A DNA stretch of 64,000 nucleotides from Arthrobacter sp. S39 (GTDB lineage Bacteria; Actinomycetota; Actinomycetes; Actinomycetales; Micrococcaceae). The DNA lies in the NCBI RefSeq assembly GCF_004320525.1, contig NZ_SIHX01000004.1, positions 310,001-374,000 on the forward strand. Reading direction: 5' to 3'. The translations under genes and the position numbers were made by a program. Shown here piece after piece: positions 41,199-50,370 of this stretch (within the stretch, counting starts at the first letter, position 1; each line of letters starts with the position of its first letter). The notes under the pieces are model-generated. The model had not been told where the DNA came from, searched no databases, and saw nothing but the letters and a program-made list of their open reading frames with translations.

Positions 41199-42214
41199 GG
41201 CCGCAGCCGCCAGGTCGCGCCGGCCAGCACCAGGCCGGACAGCAGGGCCGCCGTCAGGGGAACGTCCGGCCGGTCCGTGACCACGGCACGGGGTGCGCCC
41301 TGGATGGCGGCTGCCTCTGTTGCCTGGACGTCCCGGACGATGCCCGCCACGGCGTCGGGACTGTCCAGCGGATAGTAGGCACCGCCGGTGGCTTCCGCCG
41401 CGGCCCTGAGCAGGGCACCCGGCTGTCCGGCGGCGGTGCCGTAGTCGAAGTCGCCCGGGTTCAGGGCGTAGACGCGGACGTCCCGTTCCTGGGCCAGGAC
41501 TCCCGCCTGGTCCAGGGTGAAGATCGGATCGCCGGACAGGAAGTTGTCCGTTGCCAGCACCACCGACCGCGAGCGCGGTGCCCCGTCCTGCGCCGCTGTC
41601 CCATCCTGGGCCGTGCCGTCCGTGGCGGGGAAGCTCTCCACGCAGCTGGCCAGTCCGTCCCCGATCAGGGAGGAGCCGCGGCCGTTCCAGGTGCCGTCCA
41701 GGAAACCCGAACTGCCGGGTTCCCCGTTGAAGGCATCCTTGGCCATTTCCAGCTGCTCCTGGACATAGCTGTAGTCATCGGTCAGGGGAAAGACCTGGAC
41801 CGCGCTGCTGTCGAAAATGGTGAGCCCGATCCGCTCACCGTCGAACTCGGCGGCCAGTTTGGCGAAGACGTCCACTACTGCGGCGTCCGCGCTGCTCATG
41901 GACCCGGACGCGTCCAGGCACAGGACGATGTCCCGGTTGTGCTGCTCGGGCCGGATAGTGGCCAGGTTCACGGGCCGGGCAGCTGCCACGGCCGCGGAGA
42001 CCAGCAGCGTCACGGCGGCGAGCGCCGCGACGGCGAGCCAGCGGCGGTACCGGCGGACGGCGGCCTGGTACTCGGGCAGGGAGGTGAGGCGGTCCGCGTT
42101 GGCCACGGGCCGCCGTCGTGCGTTCCCCTGCGCGCCCCTCCGGAACACGAACCAGCCAGCACAAGCTGCCGCGGCCGCGGCGACGGGGAGCAGCCACCAG
42201 TACATCAGCTCCAT
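41195..42214 (-). CDS. VWA-domain membrane protein (first, BatA-like)
   Basis: 339 residues. N-terminal membrane helices (YWWLLPVAAAAAACAGWFVF and WLAVAALAAVTLLVSAAVAA) flank a cytoplasmic loop; the VWA domain (about 90-290) has a canonical site DIVLCLDASGSMSSADAAVV, GLTIFDSSAVQVFPLT and VVLATDNFLSG. A C-terminal helix (VPLTAALLSGLVLAGATW) ends the protein. Works with MoxR AAA ATPase in metal-dependent assembly or protection of protein complexes in other systems. Overlaps both neighbours. Confidence 0.9.
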   Translation of the reverse strand: MELMYWWLLPVAAAAAACAGWFVFRRGAQGNARRRPVANADRLTSLPEYQAAVRRYRRWLAVAALAAVTLLVSAAVAAARPVNLATIRPEQHNRDIVLCLDASGSMSSADAAVVDVFAKLAAEFDGERIGLTIFDSSAVQVFPLTDDYSYVQEQLEMAKDAFNGEPGSSGFLDGTWNGRGSSLIGDGLASCVESFPATDGTAQDGTAAQDGAPRSRSVVLATDNFLSGDPIFTLDQAGVLAQERDVRVYALNPGDFDYGTAAGQPGALLRAAAEATGGAYYPLDSPDAVAGIVRDVQATEAAAIQGAPRAVVTDRPDVPLTAALLSGLVLAGATWRLRP

Positions 42215-42675
42215 GAGCGCACCGCCTGCCGCGCCGTTTCAGCGGACCGGGCCAACGGGGGCAGCGGTTCCGCGCCGAACTCTCCGGGGTACAGCTTGCC
42301 CACCGCGTTGGCCGCGGCAGGCAGCGGATGGCTGTCCAGCTCGGCCAGGGTCATCCTGGGCGCGTCAACGCCGGTAACGTCGCGGGCGAATTTCCGGACC
42401 AGCAGGCTCAGCTCCTGGTGGGACGCCCGGGTTGTCATGCGTCCGGCAGCGGATTCGGCCTCGACGGCGTCGATCCGCAGCAAGTATGCCTCCTTGAGGC
42501 TCTGGATGTCCGACGGCGGCGTGAACCGCGGGAGTGCCGCCGGCACAGGACGTTTACGGGTGCTGAGGAAAACCAAGAGGTACCAGCCCAGGACAAGGGC
42601 CAGCAGCCCGATGCCGGCCCACATCCACAGCTGGCTGTACTGGAGCGGCCCGTAGAACCCCGCGTTATCCTGCAC
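42205..42675 (-). CDS. single-pass membrane protein of the MoxR/VWA operon, unknown
   Basis: 156 residues. One N-terminal membrane helix (LWMWAGIGLLALVLGWYLLV) followed by a cytoplasmic helical domain (SDIQSLKEAYLLRIDAVEAE, ASHQELSLLVRKFARDVTGV) and ETARQAVRSW near the end. In related operons a protein at this place is of the DUF4381 type; I cannot confirm family membership. It overlaps the DUF58 gene by 11 nt and the first VWA gene by 10 nt. Confidence 0.8.
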   Translation of the reverse strand: MQDNAGFYGPLQYSQLWMWAGIGLLALVLGWYLLVFLSTRKRPVPAALPRFTPPSDIQSLKEAYLLRIDAVEAESAAGRMTTRASHQELSLLVRKFARDVTGVDAPRMTLAELDSHPLPAAANAVGKLYPGEFGAEPLPPLARSAETARQAVRSWS

Positions 42676-43546
42676 GCCGGTGCCGTTCGAGCAGGGCGAA
42701 GAGTTCGGTCATAACGTCGTGGCTGTTGGCCACGTGGCCTTCGGAGATCCCCACCCTGCGCAGCATGGCATGCCGGCCTGCGTCCCGTTCCGCCGTTGCT
42801 GTTTCGTATGCCGTTGCCACTGCCGGTGACGCCGCGATCCGGCCCAGCAGCGGCGCGGCGTCCGCCACACTGAAGGCGTCCGGGGAGTGGGTGGCGCCGG
42901 AGAGTTCGGCGTCCCGGATGGTGAGCCACAGAACCTCATGCTGCGCCCGGAGCCTGCGGAGCAGTTGCTCCAGGCCTGGGCTGGCCGCCAGTTCGTCCGT
43001 AACGACAAACAGCAGCTTCCGTCCCTTGACGGTGTGCGCCACATGGTGGAGCTGCTCCTCCAGCCGGCTGGGCCCGCTGCCCAGGCCCGTACTGGAGTCA
43101 ACCTCCTGCAGCAGCCGCTCCAGGTGGGCCTCGCCTGCCTTGGCCGGGAGGGTGCGGGAGCCATTGGCATCGCCGCAGACCAGTCCCACCACGTCTCCGT
43201 GCCGGTGCGCCAGGTAGCCCATCACGCCGAGGACCATCACGGCGATGTCCTTCTTGGTTTCACCGTCACGGGACTCGGCCGCCATGTTCCGGCCAGTATC
43301 GGCGACCAGCATGAGGGTTTGCCGCCGCACCGCGACGTACCTCTTGATGAGCGGGGAGCCGTGACGGGCGGACGCCTTCCAGTCGATGTCCCGGACCTCG
43401 TCCCCCGGCACGTACGCCCGGAGGTCGTCAAAGTCGAGGCTGCGGCCGCGGAACACGGATCCGTACTCGCCGTCGAGGATGCCGCGGGCTTTCCGGTGGG
43501 CGAAGATGGACATCTTCGACTTGACGCGTAGGAGGAGGCTGGTCAC
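42665..43546 (-). CDS. DUF58 domain protein
   Basis: 293 residues from the GTG at 43546, 7 nt after the moxR stop. The DUF58 signature is clear: HRKARGILDGEYGSVFRGRS, LDFDDLRAYVPGDEVRDIDW, KASARHGSPLIKRYVAVRRQ, followed by a VWA-like fold (TLMLVADTGRNMAAESRDGE). DUF58 proteins accompany MoxR ATPases and are thought to help in substrate selection. Part of the 44561-39364 operon. Confidence 0.93.
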   Translation of the reverse strand: MTSLLLRVKSKMSIFAHRKARGILDGEYGSVFRGRSLDFDDLRAYVPGDEVRDIDWKASARHGSPLIKRYVAVRRQTLMLVADTGRNMAAESRDGETKKDIAVMVLGVMGYLAHRHGDVVGLVCGDANGSRTLPAKAGEAHLERLLQEVDSSTGLGSGPSRLEEQLHHVAHTVKGRKLLFVVTDELAASPGLEQLLRRLRAQHEVLWLTIRDAELSGATHSPDAFSVADAAPLLGRIAASPAVATAYETATAERDAGRHAMLRRVGISEGHVANSHDVMTELFALLERHRRAG

Positions 43547-43553
43547 GGCGGGC

Positions 43554-44561
43554 TCAGGGTGTCTGGACGGACGCCACGATGGCATCGATGACGGTCTCCA
43601 CCTGCACCTGTTCGGCCACGGCCTCGAAGTTCAGGATCAGCCGGTGCCGCAGCACGCGGTGCGCGAGCGACTTCACGTCCTCGGGGATCACGTGGTCCCG
43701 GCCGTTGATGAGCGCCACCGCCCGCGCTGCCTGGCTGAAGGCGATGCTGGCCCGGGGGCTGGCGCCGAATTCGATGAAGCCTGCCAGCCGCCGGTCAATG
43801 TACTGTCCCGCGTTCCGGGTCACGAACACCAGGCCCACGATGTAGTTGATGATGGCCGGATCTATGTAGATGCGCTTCACCAGCTCCTGGACGCCCACCA
43901 CGGCGTCCAGTGACGCGGCGGCCGCCGGAACCTGCTCCGGGGTGAAGATCCCGGCGTCGATGCGGCGGATGATCTCCGCTTCCTCTGCCGGTGAGGGATA
44001 GTCCAGGACGTCCTTGAGCATGAACCGGTCCATTTGGGCTTCGGGCAGCTGGTAGGTGCCTTCCTGCTCAATCGGGTTCTGCGTCGCAAGGACCAGGAAC
44101 GGCGACGGGAGCTTGTACTCCACACCGCCGATGGACGTCTGCCGCTCCTGCATGGCCTCCAGCATGGCGCTCTGGGTCTTGGCGCTGGAGCGGTTGATTT
44201 CGTCGAGGAGGACGATGTTGGCGTGCACCGGCCCCAGCTGGGTGACGAAGGTGCCCTTGGCGGCGTCGTAGATCTGCGTGCCCACGATGTCGCTGGGCAG
44301 CAGGTCCGGGGTGCACTGGATCCGGCGGAACTCGGCGCTGACAGCTTCAGCCACCGTCTGGGCGGCTGTGGTCTTGGCCAGGCCGGGGACGCTCTCCAGC
44401 AGGATGTGGCCCCCGGTCAGGAGGCCCACCAGCAGCGATTCCCGCAACCGGACCTGCCCCACCATCTTTGCGTCGAAGCTGCGGGAGATGTTGGCCACCA
44501 CCTCCTGCGCGCGGGCCAGTTCCGCAGGTTCGATTCGCGCGGATGTAGTGGTCTGAAGCAC
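43554..44561 (-). CDS. MoxR-family AAA+ ATPase
   Basis: 335 residues from the GTG at 44561, behind AGGGGGAA. Walker A appears as GHILLESVPGLAKTTAAQTV, Walker B as IVLLDEINRSSAKTQSAML, sensor 1 as FLVLATQNPIEQEGTYQLPE and the C-terminal lid includes ASPRASIAFSQAARAVALI. MoxR ATPases act as chaperones with VWA-domain adaptors. First gene of a six-gene operon (MoxR, DUF58, membrane protein, VWA, VWA, TPR), all junctions tight or overlapping. The divergent small gene at 44703 shares the upstream region. Confidence 0.95.
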   Translation of the reverse strand: MLQTTTSARIEPAELARAQEVVANISRSFDAKMVGQVRLRESLLVGLLTGGHILLESVPGLAKTTAAQTVAEAVSAEFRRIQCTPDLLPSDIVGTQIYDAAKGTFVTQLGPVHANIVLLDEINRSSAKTQSAMLEAMQERQTSIGGVEYKLPSPFLVLATQNPIEQEGTYQLPEAQMDRFMLKDVLDYPSPAEEAEIIRRIDAGIFTPEQVPAAAASLDAVVGVQELVKRIYIDPAIINYIVGLVFVTRNAGQYIDRRLAGFIEFGASPRASIAFSQAARAVALINGRDHVIPEDVKSLAHRVLRHRLILNFEAVAEQVQVETVIDAIVASVQTP

Positions 44562-44702
44562 TGGTGTTCCCCCTGATGGCCGGTACGGACGGCGATTGCC
44601 TGCTGGCAGCCCTCCGCCCGCCATCCTATCCAAGCCAACCGCGGCAGCCCGTGCAATGGGGACCCCTCCCCATGGGTGGCACTGCAGGTCTATCCTGTTG
44701 CA

Positions 44703-44906
44703 ATGAGTGAGCTTCCAGCCAGTTACAAGCAGTTCCTCGCCGACAAGAGCGAGAGCTTCGTCCTTGCCGTCAAGCCTGTGCTGCAGCAGTCTGCTGCGGA
44801 CCAGCTGCATGGCGTCCGGGTCACCTACAACGTGGGTCCCACCGGCCACCAGGCCCACCTCGACGACAGCATCCCGTTCGGAGTGGTGGTCGAGGACATC
44901 GACTGA
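44703..44906 (+). CDS. small acidic hypothetical protein
   Basis: 67 residues from ATG 44703. Sequence opens SELPASYKQFLADKSESFVL and ends SIPFGVVVEDID. No cysteines, signal or membrane segment. The even spread of charged residues and clear start suggest a true gene, but no family is recognised. It is divergent from the MoxR operon (141 bp between starts) and precedes the metallophosphoesterase gene by 191 bp. Confidence 0.65.
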   Translation: MSELPASYKQFLADKSESFVLAVKPVLQQSAADQLHGVRVTYNVGPTGHQAHLDDSIPFGVVVEDID

Positions 44907-44970
44907 GGGCCAGGCACCGGGAGCCACCGGCTGCCGGAGCCTATGCAGCGTTCCTGCCCGGCACTACTAT

Positions 44971-44986
44971 GTGGCATATACGCCAC
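44971..44986. promoter_or_regulatory. 16-bp imperfect palindrome before the metallophosphoesterase gene
   Basis: GTGGCATATACGCCAC has 5-bp perfect outer arms (GTGGC/GCCAC), one mismatched pair and a TATA core. It is 112 bp upstream of the 45098 start; an operator role is speculative. Confidence 0.3.
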
Positions 44987-45097
44987 GTGTGGTCTCACGC
45001 CCGTTGTCCGGTACCCGCGGACTGAAACGGTCGGCTCCGCCCAGCTCGGGCCTTGGCACCGGACTTGCGCCGGAACTCCGGGTGCTAGGAGTCCGCT

Positions 45098-47083
45098 ATG
45101 GGCGATGGCAGATTTGCAGCAGTCGCAGTGGCCAGTGCGGCCTTGATTCTTGGATCGCTTCCTGGGCTGAGCGTGTGGCAGACGGCCTCACCACCGCTGC
45201 AGGCGGCGCCCGCCGTCGTCGTTGATGGAGAAGCTTCGGCGCTGGCAGCGGTAATACCGGCAGTTCCCGGACAGCTCCATGTGACCACGGCGGGTGACTA
45301 TTCCACGAGTGCGGCCGCCGCCGGTGTCCTGGCGAGGATCGGTACTATCGCGCCCGACCTCCATTTTGCGCTCGGTGACCTGTCGTACGGGGCCACAGGC
45401 GCGGAACAGTCGTGGTGCGATCTCGTGACTTCAAATGCGGGTGCCGGATTTCCGTTCGAACTCGTGTCCGGAAACCATGAAAGCAACGGCCAAAACGGAA
45501 ACATCAACGACTTTGCCGCTTGCCTGCCAAATCAATTGCCAGGGCTGATCGGCACCTACGGCCGCCAATACTATGTGGACGTCCCTCAGCAGGACCCCGT
45601 AGCCAGGTTCATCATGATATCTCCTGGCATTCCCTTCACCGACGCGACCTGGAACTACTCAGCCGGCAGCACACGCTACAACTGGACGTCTGCAGCCATC
45701 GATGGCGCCAGGACTGCAGCCATCCCCTGGGTCGTTGTCGGCATGCACACGCCGTGCCTGTCCATAGGGCAGTACAGTTGCGTGGCCGGGGCCGACATCA
45801 CCAACCTGATGGTCACTAAGAAGGTGGACCTGGTGATGAACGGCCACGAGCACATCTATCAGCGCAGCAAGCAACTCTCCACCGGGACCGGATGCACCGG
45901 GCTCACCCCAGACACCTACGACGCCGACTGTGTGCGCGACGCCGACAACACGATCTCCAAAGGCGCCGGAACCGTCTTCACCACGGTGGGCACCGGCGGA
46001 GTGGCCTTGAGGGATGTCAACACCGGCGATCCGGAAGCCCCCTATTTCGCCGCCTACTCGGGGCTCAATGCCAGCCCAAGCCACGGCCTGCTGGACCTGC
46101 AGTTCACAGCGACCTCGCTGACGGGACGATTCATAGCCACCGCCGGCAGCTTCCAGGATGATTTCAGCATCACCCCCGGCACCGGGAACGCCTCACCTGT
46201 CGCTTCCTTCACCAGCAGCTGCACTGCGCTGGCGTGCAGTTTTGACGGCTCCGCATCCTCGGATCCGGACGGAACCATAACGTCCCATGCGTGGGACTTC
46301 GGTGACGGATCCGCCGGCAACGGTGCGACCGCGTCACGGACCTATGCGACTGCCGGAACCTATACTGTCACGCTGACAGTGACCGACAACGCCGGCGCCA
46401 CGGCTTCGACCGTCAGGCAGGTGACTGTCGGCGCCACACCTCTGCTGGCCTCCGACGCCTTCGACAGGACAGTCGTCAACGGGCTTGGCTCCGCAGACAT
46501 AGGCGGGCCCTGGACATTTACCGGCAGTTCCTCCGCCTACTCCGTCTCTGGAGGGACAGGCCGGATCCGCATCTCAGCCCCGTCTGTCGGCAACAATGCG
46601 TACCTTGGCTCCGTCTCGTCGACGGCCACGGACCTGTACCTGGTAGTGGCCACGGACAAGCCTGCGACCGGCAGCGGGCTCTACGTCTCGGTTAGTGGGC
46701 GACGGATTTCCGGCATCGGCGAATACCGGGCCAAATTGAGCCTTACGTCAACGGGGAGTGTCAACCTCACGCTGGTGCGTACTTCGGCAAACGGGGCCGA
46801 AACAACCATCGCCACCGGCGCGGCCATCCCTGGACTGAACTACGCTGTTGGCGACCGGCTGGGCATCCGGCTGCAGGTCACCGGCACAAGCCCCACCACT
46901 GTCCGTGCGCGCGTCTGGGAGCTCGGTACCGCAGAGCCGTCCTCGTGGCAACGTACGGTTACTGACTCGACGGCGGCTTTGCAGGCGGCGGGCAGCATCG
47001 GGGTCATGACGTACCTCTCCGGCTCAGCGACGAACGCGCCCATAACTGTGCTGCTGGACGACGTCCGCGCGGCCGCGCCCTAG
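45098..47083 (+). CDS. secreted calcineurin-like metallophosphoesterase with PKD domain
   Basis: 661 residues from ATG 45098, behind AGGAG. An N-terminal signal peptide (FAAVAVASAALILGSL...) is followed by a metallophosphoesterase domain (about 55-340): GDYSTSAAA, ALGDLSYGATG, LVSGNHESNG, VVVGMHTPCL and NGHEHIYQR supply the expected D, N and H metal ligands. A PKD domain follows (about 365-445: SFDGSASSDPDGTITSHAWD, FGDGSAGNG, GTYTVTLTV), then a ~215-residue beta-rich C-terminal module resembling a carbohydrate- or surface-binding fold. Probably an extracellular phosphatase or nucleotidase; substrate unknown. Monocistronic. Confidence 0.92.
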   Translation: MGDGRFAAVAVASAALILGSLPGLSVWQTASPPLQAAPAVVVDGEASALAAVIPAVPGQLHVTTAGDYSTSAAAAGVLARIGTIAPDLHFALGDLSYGATGAEQSWCDLVTSNAGAGFPFELVSGNHESNGQNGNINDFAACLPNQLPGLIGTYGRQYYVDVPQQDPVARFIMISPGIPFTDATWNYSAGSTRYNWTSAAIDGARTAAIPWVVVGMHTPCLSIGQYSCVAGADITNLMVTKKVDLVMNGHEHIYQRSKQLSTGTGCTGLTPDTYDADCVRDADNTISKGAGTVFTTVGTGGVALRDVNTGDPEAPYFAAYSGLNASPSHGLLDLQFTATSLTGRFIATAGSFQDDFSITPGTGNASPVASFTSSCTALACSFDGSASSDPDGTITSHAWDFGDGSAGNGATASRTYATAGTYTVTLTVTDNAGATASTVRQVTVGATPLLASDAFDRTVVNGLGSADIGGPWTFTGSSSAYSVSGGTGRIRISAPSVGNNAYLGSVSSTATDLYLVVATDKPATGSGLYVSVSGRRISGIGEYRAKLSLTSTGSVNLTLVRTSANGAETTIATGAAIPGLNYAVGDRLGIRLQVTGTSPTTVRARVWELGTAEPSSWQRTVTDSTAALQAAGSIGVMTYLSGSATNAPITVLLDDVRAAAP

Positions 47084-47128
47084 CCCCGGTCTGGCATGGG
47101 CGGCACCCGCGCTGACGGCCGTGCGGGT

Positions 47129-47992
47129 TCAACCCTTCACGGCTCCTGACAACGCGAAGGAACTGCCGGCGCCCCGCGCCACGATGACGTACAGGGCCAG
47201 GACCGGAACTGAATAGAGGATGGAGAACGCGGCCAGCTGGCCGTAGGCCACTGCGCCGTGCTGTCCGAAGAAGCTGAAGATGGAAACCGCCGCGGGCTGC
47301 CTCGCCTCGGACAGCAACAGGACGAACGGGACAAAGAAGTTTCCCCACGCCTGGATGAAGACAAAGATGAAGACCACGCCCAGGCCCTGGCGCATCAGGG
47401 GCAGGACGATGGTGCGCAGGGCAACCATCGCCGAGGCGCCGTCCACCCAGGCCGCCTCCTCGAGGGAGACAGGCACCCCGTCCATAAAGTTCTTGGTCAT
47501 CCAGATGGCCATCGGGAGCGTGGTGGTGGCCATAAAGAAGACCGTCGCCGGCATGGAGTCCAGCAGTTCAAGCTGGACGAAGAGCCCGTAGACGGGCACC
47601 ATGATCGCCGTGATGGGCAGGCAGGTGCCGAACAGGACCGCGTAAAGGAACGGCCCGTTAAACCTGGACCGGTACCGGGACAGGGGGTACGCCGCCAGCA
47701 CCGCCACCACGAGGTTCACCGCCGCCGTTCCGGCGGAGAGAACAAGGCTGTTCCACAGCGGCTGGAACAGCAGGCCTGGCGTCATCACCGCGGCAAAGTT
47801 GTCCAGCGACACCTTGCCGGGAACCCGCGTCTGGTGCCCCGCCCCCGCATCAAGGGACGCAAACACCAGCCACAGCAACGGCAGCAGGAAACATGCCCCG
47901 ATCAGCAGCAGGGCGGCGTCGGCAGGAAGCCGGGCACGCCGCTGGCCAGGGGACGGCCCGAGGTGCCGCGGGGCGGGTGCCGCCGTCGTCAT
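47129..47992 (-). CDS. carbohydrate ABC transporter permease (MalG type)
   Basis: 287 residues from ATG 47992, overlapping the stop of the upstream permease gene by 4 nt. Six membrane helices, with the EAA-loop motif VSLEEAAWVDGASAMVALRT and onward IVLPLMRQGLGVV that contacts the ATPase. Terminates with AGSSFALSGAVKG. Inner-membrane half of a CUT1-type sugar importer with the proteins at 47989 and 48910. No ATP-binding subunit is encoded here, so a shared MsmK-type ATPase elsewhere is expected. Confidence 0.95.
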   Translation of the reverse strand: MTTAAPAPRHLGPSPGQRRARLPADAALLLIGACFLLPLLWLVFASLDAGAGHQTRVPGKVSLDNFAAVMTPGLLFQPLWNSLVLSAGTAAVNLVVAVLAAYPLSRYRSRFNGPFLYAVLFGTCLPITAIMVPVYGLFVQLELLDSMPATVFFMATTTLPMAIWMTKNFMDGVPVSLEEAAWVDGASAMVALRTIVLPLMRQGLGVVFIFVFIQAWGNFFVPFVLLLSEARQPAAVSIFSFFGQHGAVAYGQLAAFSILYSVPVLALYVIVARGAGSSFALSGAVKG

Positions 47993-48906
47993 GGTTTGCC
48001 CTGGCGGAGAAGGCGGACGTAGGCCGCGCCGAAAGCCGCCCCGATGAGGATCAGCACGGACGCCACGGCCGTGCCGTAGCCGATGTCGCCGAATTTGAAG
48101 GCCTCGACGTAGGCCAGTACCGGGAGGGTTGTGCTGGCGTTCGACGGTCCGCCGGCGGTCATGACCCAGACGAGCGTGAAGACGGCCAGGGTCTGAAGCG
48201 TGATGAGCATCAGGTTGGTGGCGATGCTGCCGCGGATCATCGGGAGCGTGATGAACGCCAGCCGCTGCCACGCGCCGGCACCGTCCATCAGCGCGGCCTC
48301 CGTCACGTCGGCGGGGACGTCGTCGAGGGCGGCGCGGTACACCAGCATGGAAAAGGCGGTGCCGCGCCAGACGTTGGCCAGCATGATCGCCACCATGGGA
48401 AACGCGTACAGCCAGTCCGGCTGGCCAAGGCCCAGCCAGCCGAGCAGCTGGTTCAGCGTTCCGTCGCGGCTGAAGTACGCGTAGGCGGCGAACGCCGCCA
48501 CGATCTCGGGGAGCACCCAGGCGGCCACCACCGCAGTTCCGACGGCGGCGGCAACAGGCTTGCGCGCCTGCCTCATCAGGACCGCGATGGTGAGTCCGAG
48601 CAGGTTCTGCCCAAGAATGGCGGACCCGCCGACGAAGAGGACCGTGAGGCCCAGCGAGAGCGGCAGGACCGGGTCCGTGAACAGCCGCTGGTAGTTCTCC
48701 AGCCCCACCCAGCCCGGGTTGCGTGCGTTGCGTCCGGTCAGCGCGGCGTTGGTGAAGGAGGCGTGGAACGCCCACAGCACGGGGCCGGCCAGGAACACCA
48801 GCAGGAGCAGGACTGCAGGGACCACCGGCAGCAGGCGTGCCCGGCGCCTGAACGCGGCCTGCGTCCGCGGCGTGGGCTGCGGACGGCTGCCGGGAAGTAC
48901 CGGCAC
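47989..48906 (-). CDS. carbohydrate ABC transporter permease (MalF type)
   Basis: 305 residues. Six membrane helices, the first at LLPVVPAVLLLLVFLAGPVL, and the EAA loop DVPADVTEAALMDGAGAWQR then LAFITLPMIRGSI. Partner of the permease at 47129 in a CUT1 sugar importer. Begins 3 bp after the substrate-binding protein gene stop, confirming one operon. Substrate is not identifiable from sequence. Confidence 0.95.
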   Translation of the reverse strand: MPVLPGSRPQPTPRTQAAFRRRARLLPVVPAVLLLLVFLAGPVLWAFHASFTNAALTGRNARNPGWVGLENYQRLFTDPVLPLSLGLTVLFVGGSAILGQNLLGLTIAVLMRQARKPVAAAVGTAVVAAWVLPEIVAAFAAYAYFSRDGTLNQLLGWLGLGQPDWLYAFPMVAIMLANVWRGTAFSMLVYRAALDDVPADVTEAALMDGAGAWQRLAFITLPMIRGSIATNLMLITLQTLAVFTLVWVMTAGGPSNASTTLPVLAYVEAFKFGDIGYGTAVASVLILIGAAFGAAYVRLLRQGKP

Positions 48907-48909
48907 AGC

Positions 48910-50262
48910 CTACTTCCGGACGGTCTTGTCGCCGCCCACAATGCCTGCCACCGCGGCGTCGTAGTCCGTGGCTGCCTGTTCCGGCGACTTCGCGCCGGTA
49001 ATCACTGCTTCCGTGGCTTCCTGCACGGCGGCCGAGATCCGCGGGTAGTCGGCGGTTGCAGGCCGGTAATGCGTCACGGAAACCAGCTCGGAGACGTCCT
49101 TCACGAACGGGTTTGCCGCCTGGTAGCCGGCGTCGGATGCGACGTCCCCGCGGACCGCAATCTGGGAACTGGCGATGTTGAACGTCAGCGAGTTCTTCTG
49201 GTTAAGCGCGGTGCCCAGGAACTTGAAGGCCAGGCCCGGGTCCTTGGTGCCGGCGCCCACCGCCAGGGTCCATCCCCCGGACATGCTGACCCCGCCGGGT
49301 GCCTGGCCGTCCTTCGTGGGGAACGCGGCCACGCCCATGTCGGTGCCGTATTCCGGCCATTCGTAGCTGCCGCCCTTCTGCCAGAACGACGGCGAGTAGG
49401 AACCTTCCACGGTGGCTCCCATCTTCCCTTGCGGAAGCCATTCCCCGAAGACTTTCTTCCACACGTTCGCGTCAAGGGCCTCGGCCGGAGAGACGGCGAG
49501 CTGCTCGTCGTAGAGGGTCTTGAGGAACGCCAGGGAATCCGTGAACCCGTCCGAGCCAACCACCCATTTCTTGGCGTCGGCGTCGTACAGTTCATCGCCG
49601 GTTCCGTACAGCAGCTCATAGAAGCTCTGCATCACGGTACCTTCACCGGTGGCTTTGCCCGCATACATGTTGAACGGCACCACCGTGGGGTCGCTGGCCT
49701 TGATCTTCCTGGCGGTGTCCAGGATGTCCTGCCAGGTTTTTGGCTCCCACGGGAGGTTGACGCCTGCGGCGGCGAGGACTTTTTTGTTGTACCAGATGGC
49801 CCGTGTGTCGGTGCCCAGCGGGACCGCGTATGTGCCGCCGTCGTCCCCCAGCCCTGCGGCCTTGGCGGCGTCGTCGAAGGTGTCCCAGTCCTTCCATTCC
49901 GCAAGGTGCCCGTCCAGTTTCAGGAGGTAGCCGGCGTCCGCATCAGAGCGGACCTTGAAGGTGTCCTCGTAAAAGACGTCCGGCGCGGTCGACGCGGACC
50001 TGAGCGCGAGGGCCAGTTTGGTTCCGTAGTCGTCGTCGTTCGCCTGAATGGGCTGCAGCTCGACGGTGACGCCGGCGTTGGCGGCCTCGAACTCGGCCTT
50101 CGCAGACTTGAACAGGTCATCCAGTGCCGCGAAGGAATCGGTTTTCTGGTAGACCACCTTCAGGGTCTTGGCCTGGTCGGCGGGTGCCGCCGGGGAACAG
50201 GCACACAGCGCCAGGGCTGCGGCAGCGATCAGGGAGGTAACGCTCAGGGCCCGGCGACGCAT
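48910..50262 (-). CDS. extracellular sugar-binding lipoprotein
   Basis: 450 residues from ATG 50262. Signal peptide with lipobox LCAC (ALSVTSLIAAAALALCACSP) gives a lipid-anchored binding protein of the CUT1 family. Features include LKVVYQKTDSFAALDDLFKS, YAVPLGTDTRAIWYNKKVLA and AFPTKDGQAPGGVSMSGGW in the ligand-binding regions. It heads the transporter genes and lies 108 bp downstream of the ROK regulator gene, in the same direction. The sugar is unknown. Confidence 0.94.
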   Translation of the reverse strand: MRRRALSVTSLIAAAALALCACSPAAPADQAKTLKVVYQKTDSFAALDDLFKSAKAEFEAANAGVTVELQPIQANDDDYGTKLALALRSASTAPDVFYEDTFKVRSDADAGYLLKLDGHLAEWKDWDTFDDAAKAAGLGDDGGTYAVPLGTDTRAIWYNKKVLAAAGVNLPWEPKTWQDILDTARKIKASDPTVVPFNMYAGKATGEGTVMQSFYELLYGTGDELYDADAKKWVVGSDGFTDSLAFLKTLYDEQLAVSPAEALDANVWKKVFGEWLPQGKMGATVEGSYSPSFWQKGGSYEWPEYGTDMGVAAFPTKDGQAPGGVSMSGGWTLAVGAGTKDPGLAFKFLGTALNQKNSLTFNIASSQIAVRGDVASDAGYQAANPFVKDVSELVSVTHYRPATADYPRISAAVQEATEAVITGAKSPEQAATDYDAAVAGIVGGDKTVRK

Positions 50263-50370
50263 GGTGCTCCATTCAGTAAATGGCTGCAGTCCCTTTTGTC
50301 TGCGGGCCCCCAGCCGCGGCGATATCCAAATGCTAGATGGGCACCTTGCCGCGGGCAAGGCGCCGCGGGT

